A stretch of 20,000 nucleotides of DNA from Prorocentrum cordatum (GCA_963575745.1 CAUYUJ010009757.1:202501-222500); one strand, 5' to 3'. Counted from the stretch's first letter, positions 1 through 7,898 are shown. Notes: generated by a model from the letters alone, not told the origin. Translations and numbers: made by a program.

Positions 1-1571
1 GGGTGTGGAACCGCATGCGAGCGCAGCCACTGGGGCCTTCGGTGGAGCTCTCTATGGGGCCACGAACCGTGTGAGGGGTGTGCCGACATGGGGGGGGAAC
101 CACATGCGAGCGCAGCCACTGGGGCGTTCGGTGGAGCTCCCCATGGAGCCACCCACGAAGCGTGTGAGGGGTGTGCCGAAATGGGGGGTGGAACCGCATG
201 CGGGCGCAGCCACTGGGGCCTTCGGTGGAGCTCCCTATGGGGCCACGAAACGTGTGAGGGGTGTGCCAGAATGGGGGGTGGAACCGCATGCGGGCGCAGC
301 CACTGGGGCCTTCGGTGGAGCTCCCTATGGGGCCACGAAACGTGTGAGGGGTGTGCCAGAATGGGGGGTGGAACCGCATGCGGGCGCAGCCACTGGGGCC
401 TTCGGTGGAGCTCCCTATGGGGCCACGAAACGTGTGAGGGGTGTGCCAGAATGGGGGGTGGAACCGCATGCGGGCGCAGCCACTGGGGCCTTCGGTGGAG
501 CTCCCTATGGGGCCACGAAACGTGTGAGGGGTGTGCCAGAATGGGGGGTGGAACCGCATGCGGGCGCAGCCACTGGGGCCTTCGGTGGAGCTCCCTATGG
601 GGCCACGAAACGTGTGAGGGGTGTGCCAGAATGGGGGGTGGAACCGCATGCGGGCGCAGCCACTGGGGCCTTCGGTGGAGCTCCCTATGGGGCCACGAAG
701 CGTGTGAGGGGTGTGCCAGAATGGGGGGTGGACCGCATGCGGGCGCAGCCACTGGGGCCTTCGGTGGAGCTCCCTATGGGGCCACGAAGCGTGTGAGGGG
801 TGTGCCAGAATGGGGTGGTGGAACCGCATGCGGGCGCAGCCACTGGGGCCTTCGGTGGAGCTCCCTATGGGGCCACGAAGCGTGTGAGGGGTGTGCCAGA
901 CTGGGGGGTGGAACCGCATGAGGGCGCAGCCACTGGGGCCTTCGGTGGAGCTCCCTATGGGGCCACGAAGCGTGTGAGGGGTGTGCTAGAATGGAGGGTG
1001 GAACCGCATGCGGGCGCAGCCACTGGGGCCTCCGGTGGAGCTCCTTATGGGGCCACGAGACTGGAACCTTCGGTGGAGCTCCCTATGGGGCCACGAAACG
1101 TGTGAGGGGTGTGCCAGAATGGGGGGTGGAACCGCATGCGGGCGCAGCCACTGGGGCCTTCGGTGGAGCTCCCTATGGGGCCACGAACCGTGTGAGGGGT
1201 GTGCCAGAATGGGGTGTGGAACCGCATGCGGGCGCAGCCACTGGGGCCTTCGGTGGACCTCCCTATGGGGCCACGAAACGTGTGAGGGGTGTGCCACAAT
1301 GGGGGGTGGAACCGCATGCGGGCGCAGCCACTGGGGCCTTCGGTGGAGCTCCCTATGTGGCCACGAAACGTGTGAGGGGTGTGCCAGAATGGGGGGGTGG
1401 AACCGCTGCGGGCGCAGCCACTGGGGCCTTCGGTGGAGCTCCCCATGGGGCCACGAAACGTGTGAGGGGTGTGTCAGAATGGGGGGGTGGAACCGCATGC
1501 GGGCGCAGCCACTGGGGCCTTCGGTGGAGCTCCCTATGGGGCCACGGAACGTGTGAGGGGTGTGCCAGAAT
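1..1571 (+). repeat. 90-bp satellite array, block 1
   Basis: About 17 head-to-tail units of 90 bp; for example GGCCACGAAACGTGTGAGGG recurs at 241, 331, 421 and 511. Each typical unit carries the 10-bp palindrome CCGCATGCGG and the 8-bp palindrome GGAGCTCC. Because 90 is divisible by three, the array is open in several frames on both strands (30-residue periodic peptides containing GVEPHAGAATGAFGGAPYGA on the plus strand), so these frames are not evidence for a protein. Units in the middle (about 200-700) are nearly identical, while the edges (1-190 and 1000-1570) are more varied, the pattern expected from unequal exchange. The array runs off the left end of the window. Confidence 0.95.
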
Positions 1572-1693
1572 GGGTGTGGGAGGGGGAGGAGGGGGGAGGA
1601 AGGGGAGGAGGAGGAAGGAAGAGGAAGGAGGAACGCGGGGCGACGTCTCTTCAAAACGAGGACCCAACACCACAGGATGGTTTGGAAAAAACA
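1561..1693 (+). repeat. G-rich array-end module, copy 1
   Basis: The last 90-bp unit breaks off in a purine-rich, strongly G-biased tract (about 1571-1632, runs of 3 to 6 G) followed by a short single-copy-looking stretch containing GCGACGTCTCTTCAAAACGA and ACCCAACACCACAGGATGG. The same module follows the second array at 3744-3872, offset by 2183 bp, so it is part of a higher-order repeat. The G-runs are spaced closely enough to form G-quadruplexes. Function unknown. After it, 1694-1736 has no recognisable feature. Confidence 0.85.
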
Positions 1694-1736
1694 CAATTAG
1701 CCTGGCGAAGGACCCAACCATATGCAGTTGTGAATG

Positions 1737-2159
1737 CCGCAGTTGTGCTGGGCGGTGGCGGACGCATGCGGGCGGTGCCACTGGGACCTTCGGTGGAGCT
1801 CCCTATGGGGCCACGAAACGCTGTACTGGGTGGGTGAGACGCGGTCAGCAAGGGCTGTGCTGCGTGGTGGCGGACGCATGCGAGCGGTGCCACTGGGACC
1901 TTCGGTGGAGCTCCCTATGGGGCCACGAAGCGCTGTACTGGGCAGATGAAACGCAGGCAGGGAGCAAGGGCTGTGCAGGGTGGTGGCGGACGCATGCGGG
2001 CGGTGCCACTGGGACCTTTGGTGGAGCTCCCTATAGGGCTACGAAGCGCTGTTCTGGGTGGGTGAAGCACAAGGAACAAGGGCTGTGCTGGGTGGTGGCG
2101 GACGCAAGCGGGCAGTGCCACTCGGACCTTTGGTGGAGCCCCCCTTATGGGGCCACGAA
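1737..2159 (+). repeat. 112-116 bp variant satellite units
   Basis: Four tandem units spaced 112, 116 and 112 bp, measured at the GACGCATGCG motif (1761, 1873, 1989 and a decayed copy at 2101). They share the core CTTCGGTGGAGCTCCCTATG and the following GGGGCCACGAA with the 90-bp family, but have a different, longer connecting segment containing GGGCTGTGCTG and GGTGGCGGACGC. They are therefore a sister subfamily placed between two blocks of the 90-bp form. 112 is not a multiple of three, which argues against selection for a continuous reading frame. Confidence 0.88.
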
Positions 2160-3753
2160 GCGTGCGAGGGGTGTGCCAGAATGGGGTGTGGAACCGCATG
2201 CCAGCGCAGCCACTGGGGCCTTCGGTGGAGCTCCCTATGGAGCCACGAAACGTGTGAGGGGTGTGCCGAAATGGGGGGTGGAACCGCATGCGAGCGCAGC
2301 CACTGCGGCGTTCGGTGGAGCTCCCTATGGGGCCACGAGACGTGTGAAGGGCGTGCCGAAAAAAGGGGGTGGAACCGCATGCGAGCGCAACCACTGGGGC
2401 CTTCGGTGGAGCTCTCTATGGGGCCACGAACCGTGTGAGGGGTGTGCCGAAATGGGGGGGGAACCACATGCGAGCGCAGCCACTGGGGCGTTCGGTGGAG
2501 CTCCCCATGGAGCCACCCACGAAGCGTGTGAGGGGTGTGCCGAAATGGGGGGTGGAACCGCATGCGGGCGCAGCCACTGGGGCCTTCGGTGGAGCTCCCT
2601 ATCAGCCACCGCTTGGGGCCTTCGGTGGAGCTCCCTATGGGGCCACGAAAACGATGAGGGGTGAACAGAATGGGGGGTGGAACCGCATGCGGGCGCAGCC
2701 ACTGGGGCCATTCGGTGGAGCTCCCTATGGGGCCACGAAACGTGTGAGGGGTGTGCCAGAATGGGGGGTGGAACCGCATGCGGGCGCAGCCACTGGGGCC
2801 TTCGGTGGAGCTCCCTATGGGGCCACGAAACGTGTGAGGGGTGTGCCAGAATGGGGGGTGGAACCGCATGCGGGCGCAGCCACTGGGGCCTTCGGTGGAG
2901 CTCCCTATGGGGCCACGAAACGTGTGAGGGGTGTGCCAGAATGGGGGGTGGAACCGCATGCGGGCGCAGCCACTGGGGCCTTCGGTGGAGCTCCCTATGG
3001 GGCCACGAAACGTGTGAGGGGTGTGCCAGAATGGGGGAGTGGAACCGCATGCGGGCGCAGCCACTGGGGCCTTCGGTGGAGCTCCCTATGGGGCCACGAA
3101 ACGTGTGAGGGGTGTGCCAGAATGGGGGGTGGAACCGCATGCGGGCGCAGCCACTGGGGCCTTCGGTGGAGCTCCCTATGGGGCCACGAAACGTGTGAGG
3201 GGTGTGCCAGAATGGGGGGTGGAACCGCATGCGGGCGCAGCCACTGGGGCCTTCGGTGGAGCTCCCTATGGGGCCACGAAACGTGTGAGGGGTGTGCCAG
3301 AATGGGGGGGTGGAACCGCATGCGGGCGCAGCCACTGGGGCCTTCGGTGGAGCTCCCTATGGGGCCACGAAACGTGTGAGGGGTGTGCCAGAAGGGGGGG
3401 TGGAACCGCATGCGGGCGCAGCCACTGGGGCCTTCGGTGGAGCTCCCTATGGGGCCACGAAACGTGTGAGGGGTGTGCCAGAATGGGGGGTGGAACCGCA
3501 TGCGGGCGCAGCCACTGGGGCCTTCGGTGGAGCTCCCTATGGGGCCACGAAACGTGTGAGGGGTGTGCCAGAATGGGGGGTGGAACCGCATGCGGGCGCA
3601 GCCACTGGGGCCTTCGGTGGAGCTCCCTATGGGGCCACGAAACGTGTGAGGGGTGTGCCAGAATGGGGGGTGGAACCGCATGCGGGCGCAGCCACTGGGG
3701 CCTTCGGTGGAGCTCCCTATGGGGCCACGAAGCGTGTGAGGGGTGTGCCAGAA
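2160..3753 (+). repeat. 90-bp satellite array, block 2
   Basis: About 17-18 more 90-bp units. Its left part from 2365 repeats the start of this window (position 1), including rare variants such as the CCACCCACGAAG insertion and the GAACCACATGCGAGC unit, so blocks 1 and 2 are duplicates of one higher-order unit. Start-to-start spacing is about 2364 bp and end-to-end spacing 2183 bp. The 181-bp difference equals two units, so the copies differ by two 90-mers. A partial unit is inserted at about 2600-2625 (CTATCAGCCACCGCTTGGGG). Length changes in the G-run cause frame slips around 3035 and 3300. Confidence 0.93.
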
Positions 3754-3872
3754 TGGGTGTGGGAGGGGGAGGAGGGGGGAGGAAGGGGAGGAGGAGGAAG
3801 GAGGAGGATGGAACGCGGGGCGACGTCTCTTCAAACCGAGGACCCAACACCACAGGATGGTTGGGAAAAAAC
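3744..3872 (+). repeat. G-rich array-end module, copy 2
   Basis: Second copy of the module that closes block 1, with the same order: broken 90-mer, G-rich purine tract (3754-3811), then GCGACGTCTCTTCAAACCGA and ACCCAACACCACAGGATGG. The purine tract is a few bases shorter. Similarity stops near the AAAAAACA run at about 3872, so that point marks the edge of the higher-order unit. Beyond it the sequence is unrelated to what follows copy 1. Confidence 0.85.
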
Positions 3873-3939
3873 ATGTGAGGGAAACCGCGGGGACAGCTTC
3901 AAGGGGAGCCTGCGAACAAGACTCAGGACGAACCGCTGT

Positions 3940-4215
3940 GGGAGCCTTTGGAGGACCCTACAGAAGACACGGTGGCCATTGCTTGTTTTGGGGAGCCGAC
4001 CGCAAACGTGCGCCTTTGGAAGAGCACCTGTCGGAGCCTCTGGGGGTCTCTCTGGAGCAGACTCTGGGGAGTCTCTGGAGGAGCCTCCAGGGTGCTCTCG
4101 GGGAACTCATGGCGGAACCCCGGGACGAGTCTCTGGAGAAGCCTCCTGAGGAGTTTCTGGAAGAGCCTCTGGCGGAACCTCTACAAGAGCCCCTGGATGA
4201 GCACCCATGGACAGG
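3940..4215 (+). repeat. Degenerate GAGCCTCTGGAG minisatellite
   Basis: Imperfect repetition of a 12-15 bp core (GAGCCTCTGGAG and variants such as GAGTCTCTGGAG, GAGCCTCTGGCG and GAGCCCCTGGAT). One plus-strand frame reads as an acidic peptide with recurring EEPL/EPL motifs (LEEPLAEPLQEPLDEH, about 4147-4204) inside a frame open from 3743 to 4519. Other frames read as SLWRSL-type repeats and are also largely open. I do not recognise a protein family. Coding cannot be excluded for the EPL frame, but the same frame starts inside satellite DNA and ends in a pyrimidine tract, which argues against it. Confidence 0.6.
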
Positions 4216-4394
4216 TTCCGGAAGAGCATCTGCTGAAGCACTCCTCCGGGCGACTTGCAAGAGAGCTTCTGGAAAAGCTTCAAGAGAACGCATTGCTTTC
4301 CTGTTCCCCCCCAAGCGTGCCGTCAATTGGTTGCGGTTGGTAGTGTCCCTTCGGGGGGGGCCCATAGGTCAATTCAACCGCCCTCTGCTCTGCC

Positions 4395-4525
4395 TGATTC
4401 CGCATGCCCCCTCCCTCTCCCCATCCTCCTTTCCCCCCCCTCCTTCCTCAAACCCCCCATCCCCCTTTTCCCGTTCCTCCCTCCCTCCCTCCGCCTTCTC
4501 CCTCCTCCCTTGCCCCTGATGCCCC
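4395..4525 (+). repeat. C-rich pyrimidine tract
   Basis: A nearly uninterrupted CT run dominated by CCCTCC, TTCCC and CCTCCCTCCCTCC. It has long C-runs (potential i-motif, with G-quadruplex on the opposite strand). It resembles the complement of the G-rich modules at 1571 and 3754 in composition only, not in sequence order. Confidence 0.8.
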
Positions 4526-4614
4526 TTCCCTCCTCCGCGGCGGCGGCGGTACTTATCCACGAGGTGAGGGCGGTTGCACTGAAAATGAAAAAACGCACGC
4601 GATCATGATTAGCA

Positions 4615-4875
4615 TTGGTACCACGTGCAATGGCAACGGGACGCCGTCAACGCCGAGTCGCAAGGGACTACAACGCTGAAGGGAATCGCGCACCGAACCC
4701 AGAGCACATCGCGCAAGGTACAAAAGAATTCCTAGGAAGCCACAGCACGGGACCGGGCACTGTGCACAAACAACCTCTGCGCGCCCTCACTAGATGCCAA
4801 GGGACGCGTCCAGCGGGCGCAGCCTGGAGGAAGCTAACGGCCCCAACTCGCCCGGATAACATCGGCACAATCTAG
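4615..4875 (+). CDS. Unrecognised 86-residue open frame
   Basis: One of few non-repetitive open frames in the left half. The predicted peptide is basic at the N-terminus (GRRQRRVARDYNAEGN) and then mixed in composition, with no transmembrane segment, signal peptide or motif that I recognise. The frame begins with GTG at 4615; the first ATG in frame is at 4630. No start context, splice signal or neighbouring gene supports it, and a frame of this length is expected by chance in high-GC DNA. It is listed only because the sequence is complex and not satellite. It could be one exon of a spliced gene or nothing. Confidence 0.1.
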   Translation: MVPRAMATGRRQRRVARDYNAEGNRAPNPEHIAQGTKEFLGSHSTGPGTVHKQPLRALTRCQGTRPAGAAWRKLTAPTRPDNIGTI

Positions 4876-4971
4876 GCTGCACGCAACACAACAACAAGTG
4901 CAACACAAACAATGTGCGATGGCGGAAAGACCTTTAAACGTTTATGTTGGCCGCTTTTCCCTCTCCCGAAA

Positions 4972-5043
4972 TCTGAACTTCACGAAGTCTGGACTCTCTA
5001 ACACGCCTTTTCGGCCAAGCGCTGTCTGAGAAGGCGATGGAAG
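4972..5043 (-). repeat. Dispersed ~75-bp repeat, copy 1
   Basis: Aligns by eye with 13043-13118 at roughly three quarters identity, with blocks GGACTC, ACGCCTTTTCGGCC, AGCGCTGT and AAGGCG in the same order. Both copies can pair CGCCTT with AAGGCG across the middle. Read on the minus strand the two give similar peptides (FHRLLRQRLAEKA here, FRRLFKQRYVGRKA at 13 kb), but this copy then runs into stop codons. It may be a decayed coding fragment or a structured non-coding repeat. I cannot name the family. Confidence 0.55.
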
Positions 5044-5156
5044 GAGGGGAGAGGAGGGGGGAGGCCATGCAGGTAAGCATGCTTGAATCTCAATACCAAA
5101 AACCTAGGAGAGTCGGACTAGAGGGGATTCTCCAAATCATCTTTCTCCGCCTCCTT

Positions 5157-5291
5157 GTTCCCCTCCTCCTTCTCCTCCTCCTCCTCCTCCTCCTCCTCGT
5201 TGTCCTCCTCCTCCTCCTCCTCCTCCTCCTCCTCCTCCTCCTCCTCCTCCTCCTCCTCCTCCCTTCTCCTCCTCCTCCTCCTCCTCCTCCG
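5157..5291 (+). repeat. (CTC)n microsatellite
   Basis: About 130 bp of CTC/TCC trinucleotide with a few interruptions (TTGTCC and TTCTCC). It gives poly-Leu, poly-Ser and poly-Pro frames on the plus strand and poly-Glu or poly-Arg on the minus, none of which should be taken as protein. A similar tract lies at 15017-15147 and a complementary GGA/GGC tract at 10991-11162. Confidence 0.97.
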
Positions 5292-5454
5292 CGAGGGGTG
5301 GCAAATCAGCTCATGTACCCAAGTTGCTGGGCGCCTCCAGGCTCCAGAGGTGCCAGCTACAGCGAGGAACGCAGAGCGCACCGCGGAGGGCCGAAGCCGA
5401 AGCCGGCTGCATCATCAGGCTTCGGAGCCCACCCTGTCCCATTCCCCCCCTGTC
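5292..5454. other. Short unique stretch with a hairpin
   Basis: Complex sequence between the CTC tract and the 151-bp array. It holds a perfect 8-bp inverted repeat, CCGAAGCC (5397-5404) with GGCTTCGG (5418-5425), around a 13-nt loop. No coding or RNA family recognised. Confidence 0.4.
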
Positions 5455-6115
5455 CCGATGATCCTCAGAACGCGTGCTCGCGCCAGCTCTCCTCTGGTGG
5501 GGCTGAACCGTGTTCGCGCCAGCGTGTTCGCGCCAGCGAGCGCATGTTCGCGCCAGCGATGGTCCTCAAAACGCGTGCTGGCGCCAGCGAGTGTGTTGCC
5601 CTTCAAGGCTCTTTCCCACGACGCGGTCGATGCAATGATCTCCTCTGGTGGGACTGAACCGTGTTCGCGCCAGCGTGTTCGCGCCAGCGAGCGCGTGTTC
5701 GCGCCAGCGATGATCTTCAGAACGCGTGCTGGCGCCAGCGAGTGTGTTGCCCTTTTGAGGCTCTTTCCCCACGATGCGGTCGATGCAGTGATCTCCTCTG
5801 GTGGGGCTGAACCGTGTTCGCGCCAGCGTGTTCGCGCCAGCGAGCGCGTGTTCGCGCCAGCGATGATCCTCAGAACGCGTGCTGGCGCCAGCGAGTGTGT
5901 TGCCCTTCAAGGCTCTTTCCCACCACGCGGTCGATGCAATGATCTCCTCTGGTGGGGCTGAACCGTGTTCGCGCCAGCGTGTTCTCGCCAGCGAGCGCGT
6001 GTTCGCGCCAGCGATGATCCTCAGAACGCGTGCTCGCGCCAGCGAAGGCGTTGCCCTTTTGAAACTCTTTCCCACGACGCGGGTCGATGCAATGGTCTCC
6101 TCTGGTGGGGCTGAA
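5455..6115 (+). repeat. 151-153 bp tandem array
   Basis: The marker TCCTCTGGTGG recurs at 5490, 5641, 5794, 5945 and 6098, giving periods of 151, 153, 151 and 153 bp (about 4.3 units). Each unit contains three or four copies of a 12-bp sub-repeat, TTCGCGCCAGCG, plus the segment GATCCTCAGAACGCGTGCT and a GTGTGTTGCCCTT segment. It is thus a nested repeat of 12 bp inside about 152 bp. The last unit decays after 6100. 153 and 151 alternate, so reading frames shift between units; the long Ser/Arg/Ala-rich frames here are not credible genes. Confidence 0.93.
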
Positions 6116-6183
6116 CCGTGTCACGCGCACGCTGGGCTCACACGCGTCGTGAGGATCCTCGGATCTCGTGCGGCCCGAAACAT

Positions 6184-6240
6184 GGGGGGGGGTGAAATCG
6201 GCGCTGCATCGCCGATGGATCGGCGATGGGCCCCTTGACA
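6184..6240 (+). repeat. 57-bp direct repeat with hairpin, left copy
   Basis: Begins in a G-run and ends with GCCCCTTGACA. It contains the palindromic hairpin ATCGCCGA-TGGA-TCGGCGAT at 6208-6227. The right copy is at 6347-6403, and the pair brackets the short inverted-repeat element at 6241-6344. Identity between the two is about 85 percent by eye. Confidence 0.75.
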
Positions 6241-6344
6241 CTGGCCATCGCTCGGACGTCCATTCCCTGTGTTTTTTTCGGTTTCGTGCGTGGTTGTTTC
6301 GCCAAATGATCAAGGATGCTCCTCGCACACGTCCGAGCGATGCC
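6241..6344 (+). mobile_element. MITE-like element M1, copy 1 (internally deleted)
   Basis: A short element bounded by inverted repeats GGCCATCGCTCGGACGT (6243-6259) and ACGTCCGAGCGATGCC (6329-6344). It aligns with copy 2 (7906-8033) across its whole length apart from a clean 24-bp internal deletion just before CACACGTCCGAG. It has no coding capacity. No target duplication directly flanks this copy; instead it sits between the two 57-bp hairpin direct repeats. Its size, terminal inverted repeats and dispersal fit a miniature inverted-repeat transposable element. Confidence 0.75.
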
Positions 6345-6346
6345 AA

Positions 6347-6403
6347 GGGGGGGGTTGAACTCGTTGCTGCGTCGCCGATGGATCGGCGATATGCCCCTTG
6401 ACA
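6347..6403 (+). repeat. 57-bp direct repeat with hairpin, right copy
   Basis: Right-hand partner of the copy at 6184-6240, 163 bp downstream. The hairpin is at 6371-6390 (GTCGCCGA with TCGGCGAT, one G-T wobble at the base), and the copy ends with the same CCCCTTGACA. It may be an old tandem duplication that was split by the M1 insertion. Confidence 0.75.
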
Positions 6404-6469
6404 GCAGAACGCGACGCTCCTGGGCGGGGTGGGGCACCGCACCCCGACCGCCCACGACTGGGCGAGGAG

Positions 6470-6795
6470 GGGTCGACGCGTCCCCCCCGGGAGCTTACCA
6501 CCCTTGCGGGCCCTCTCCGTGCGATTGCGGGAGCCCCTCGCTCGGGTCTCCAGCGGGCCGCGCGGGGATCTGGGCGCCCCGGGGCGACGCGTCCCCCCCG
6601 TGAGCTTACCACCCCTGGGGGCCCTCGCCGTGCGATCGTGGGAACCCCTCGCTCGGGTCTCTAACTGGCCGCTCGGGGATCTGCCCGGGAGCTTACCACC
6701 CCTGGGGACCCTTGCCGTGCGATTGTCGGAACCCCTCGCTCGGGTCTCCAGCTGGCCGCTCGGGGATCTGGGCACCCCAGGGCGCCTCGCGGCGA
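6470..6795 (+). repeat. Three-copy tandem repeat, 87-111 bp units
   Basis: The marker GAGCTTACCACC occurs at 6491, 6602 and 6689 (spacings 111 and 87). Each unit continues with a GGCCCT, GTGCGAT, CCCCTCGCTCGGGTCTC and GGGGATCTG series. The middle unit carries an extra 24-bp segment at its end with the sequence GCCCCGGGGCGACGCGTCCC. These give proline/arginine-rich frames without family resemblance. Confidence 0.88.
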
Positions 6796-7076
6796 GGCGC
6801 AGCTGCTGGAATGCAGCACGATGCAGGGAGCCGGGGGAAGCATCCGAACACCTCGAGCCCCCCCTCGCTGTTTTTGCGCTGGGCGGGCATGAAGTGCTAT
6901 GCTTGCTGCGTCCTGTCAGTGCGAGGAGGCCTCAAGGTAGAAAAGCACGCCGACAGATGCCCTTGAAACAACAATGATAAGGGCTAAGGCAGCTGCAAGT
7001 GCGGAAGCAAGAGGTGCCAACAGAAGTGGTTCAAGGGAAGGTGCTACCCCTCTGCCTGCCCTTCGCTGCCCCTGCT
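6796..7076. other. Unique stretch, no feature recognised
   Basis: Complex sequence between the three-copy array and the first foldback. A plus frame ending near 6966 reads with a Cys-rich end (MKCYACCVLSVRGG). Nothing here matches a family I know, and I see no splice or promoter signals. Confidence 0.3.
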
Positions 7077-7259
7077 CGGCTACACGCAAGAGTGACCCTG
7101 GGCAAGAGTGACCTTTGGTGTGCGGCTTTTTGGGGACCGCGGGAGGACCAAACACAAGTGCGCAAGACGCTACTATCGCGTCGCGTTTGGCGACCGAGGG
7201 AACCCATTTGGCCCGCACCACAGGTCACTCCGGCGAAAGGTCACTCTTACGTCTAGTCG
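7077..7259. mobile_element. Foldback element, ~183 bp
   Basis: Long imperfect inverted repeat: the left arm from CGGCTACACGCAAGAGTGAC (7077) pairs with the right arm ending GTCACTCTTACGTCTAGTCG (7259). About 38 of the outer 50 arm positions match, and pairing resumes further in with CCAAAC/GTTTGG. The unpaired centre is about 30 nt around 7160-7185. A short CCTGC sits near both outer edges (7072-7076 and 7261-7265) and could be a target duplication, but it is too short to prove. The symmetry makes plus and minus frames look alike. Most likely a foldback-type non-autonomous transposon. Confidence 0.6.
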
Positions 7260-7384
7260 ACCTGCGTGCGCTTCGGGATGCAGGCTCGACGCTGGCGGGG
7301 AGCTGGAGGTGGCGAAGCAAGGGAACCCGATAGGTTTTGGGCCTCTCCGGGCCCACCCCATGGTGTAGGGCTGGCTAGAGGAAA

Positions 7385-7533
7385 GAGAACTATGCACATA
7401 CGCCGATGCTGGCCAGGCCCATCCTGAGCCCAGGATCGGTGCATACGCCCTCTTACCTCGGCCAGGAGGGTAGATGCACCGATCCTGGGTCAAGGATGGG
7501 CCTTGCCAGGATCTGTGCATGTGTACAGTTCTC
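7385..7533. mobile_element. Foldback element, ~149 bp, or structured RNA source
   Basis: Arms 7385-7452 and 7465-7533 pair over about 68 bp, with perfect cores AGGCCCATCCT and CCCAGGATCGGTGCAT and a 12-nt centre. In addition the right arm folds on itself: GATCCTGG (7481-7488), CAAGG (7491-7495), CCTTG (7501-7505) and CCAGGATC (7506-7513) form a 13-bp stem with a 5-nt loop and a 2-nt bulge. The left arm has a weaker equivalent. No target duplication was seen. It is unrelated in sequence to the neighbouring foldback at 7077-7259. It could be a foldback transposon, or, if transcribed, a precursor-like hairpin RNA. Confidence 0.6.
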
Positions 7534-7898
7534 TTCGCACGATCGGCGGTGGACAAACCTCCCTTTAGTAAACCTACCCTTGGTGACAACGGCCTGGGAC
7601 TGAAACCGACGGACCTGGACCCGCAAAAATGACGGCCGCGACGCCCTCTCGCGAACCGAAAGCGGCCAATTCCTTAATCGACGTGTCAGGGTAGGAGGTC
7701 TGTCCACCCCCGACACGACTGGCCGGTGCGCTCCAGCGGGAAGAGGTCCCGGCGACGGCACGCCCCTGGGTCGGGGAGCCCACGCAGGACGTGCGGGCCC
7801 GGCCACGTGCAGGAGTGCGGCCTCCCCCCCCCCGTCCGCGCGCCAAGCCCCGCCCAGTGCGCACTGCTCTCGGAACCAGCGTGGGCGGCGAAAGGAAA
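7534..7898. other. Unique stretch, no feature recognised
   Basis: Non-repetitive, GC-rich sequence between the foldback and M1 copy 2, apart from an 18-bp near-duplication (ACCTCCCTTTAGT and ACCTACCCTTGGT at about 7558-7582). Several frames are open in parallel, and none resembles a known protein. Confidence 0.3.

Noticed and set aside
1-1571. CENP-B-box-like site in the 90-bp unit, suggesting a centromere
   Set aside because: TTCG is followed by TGGCCCCATAGGG on the minus strand. The required A and CGGG positions are absent.
1-3753. CRISPR array
   Set aside because: Whole 90-bp units are repeated head to tail without unique spacers, and there are no cas-like genes.
5-3878. Long open frames in the 90-bp arrays (up to about 560 residues, GVEPHAGAATGAFGGAPYGA repeats) as a repeat-protein gene
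   Set aside because: The period is a multiple of three, so frames are open on both strands and in several phases. G-run length changes shift the frame between units with no sign of constraint, and the frames end arbitrarily.
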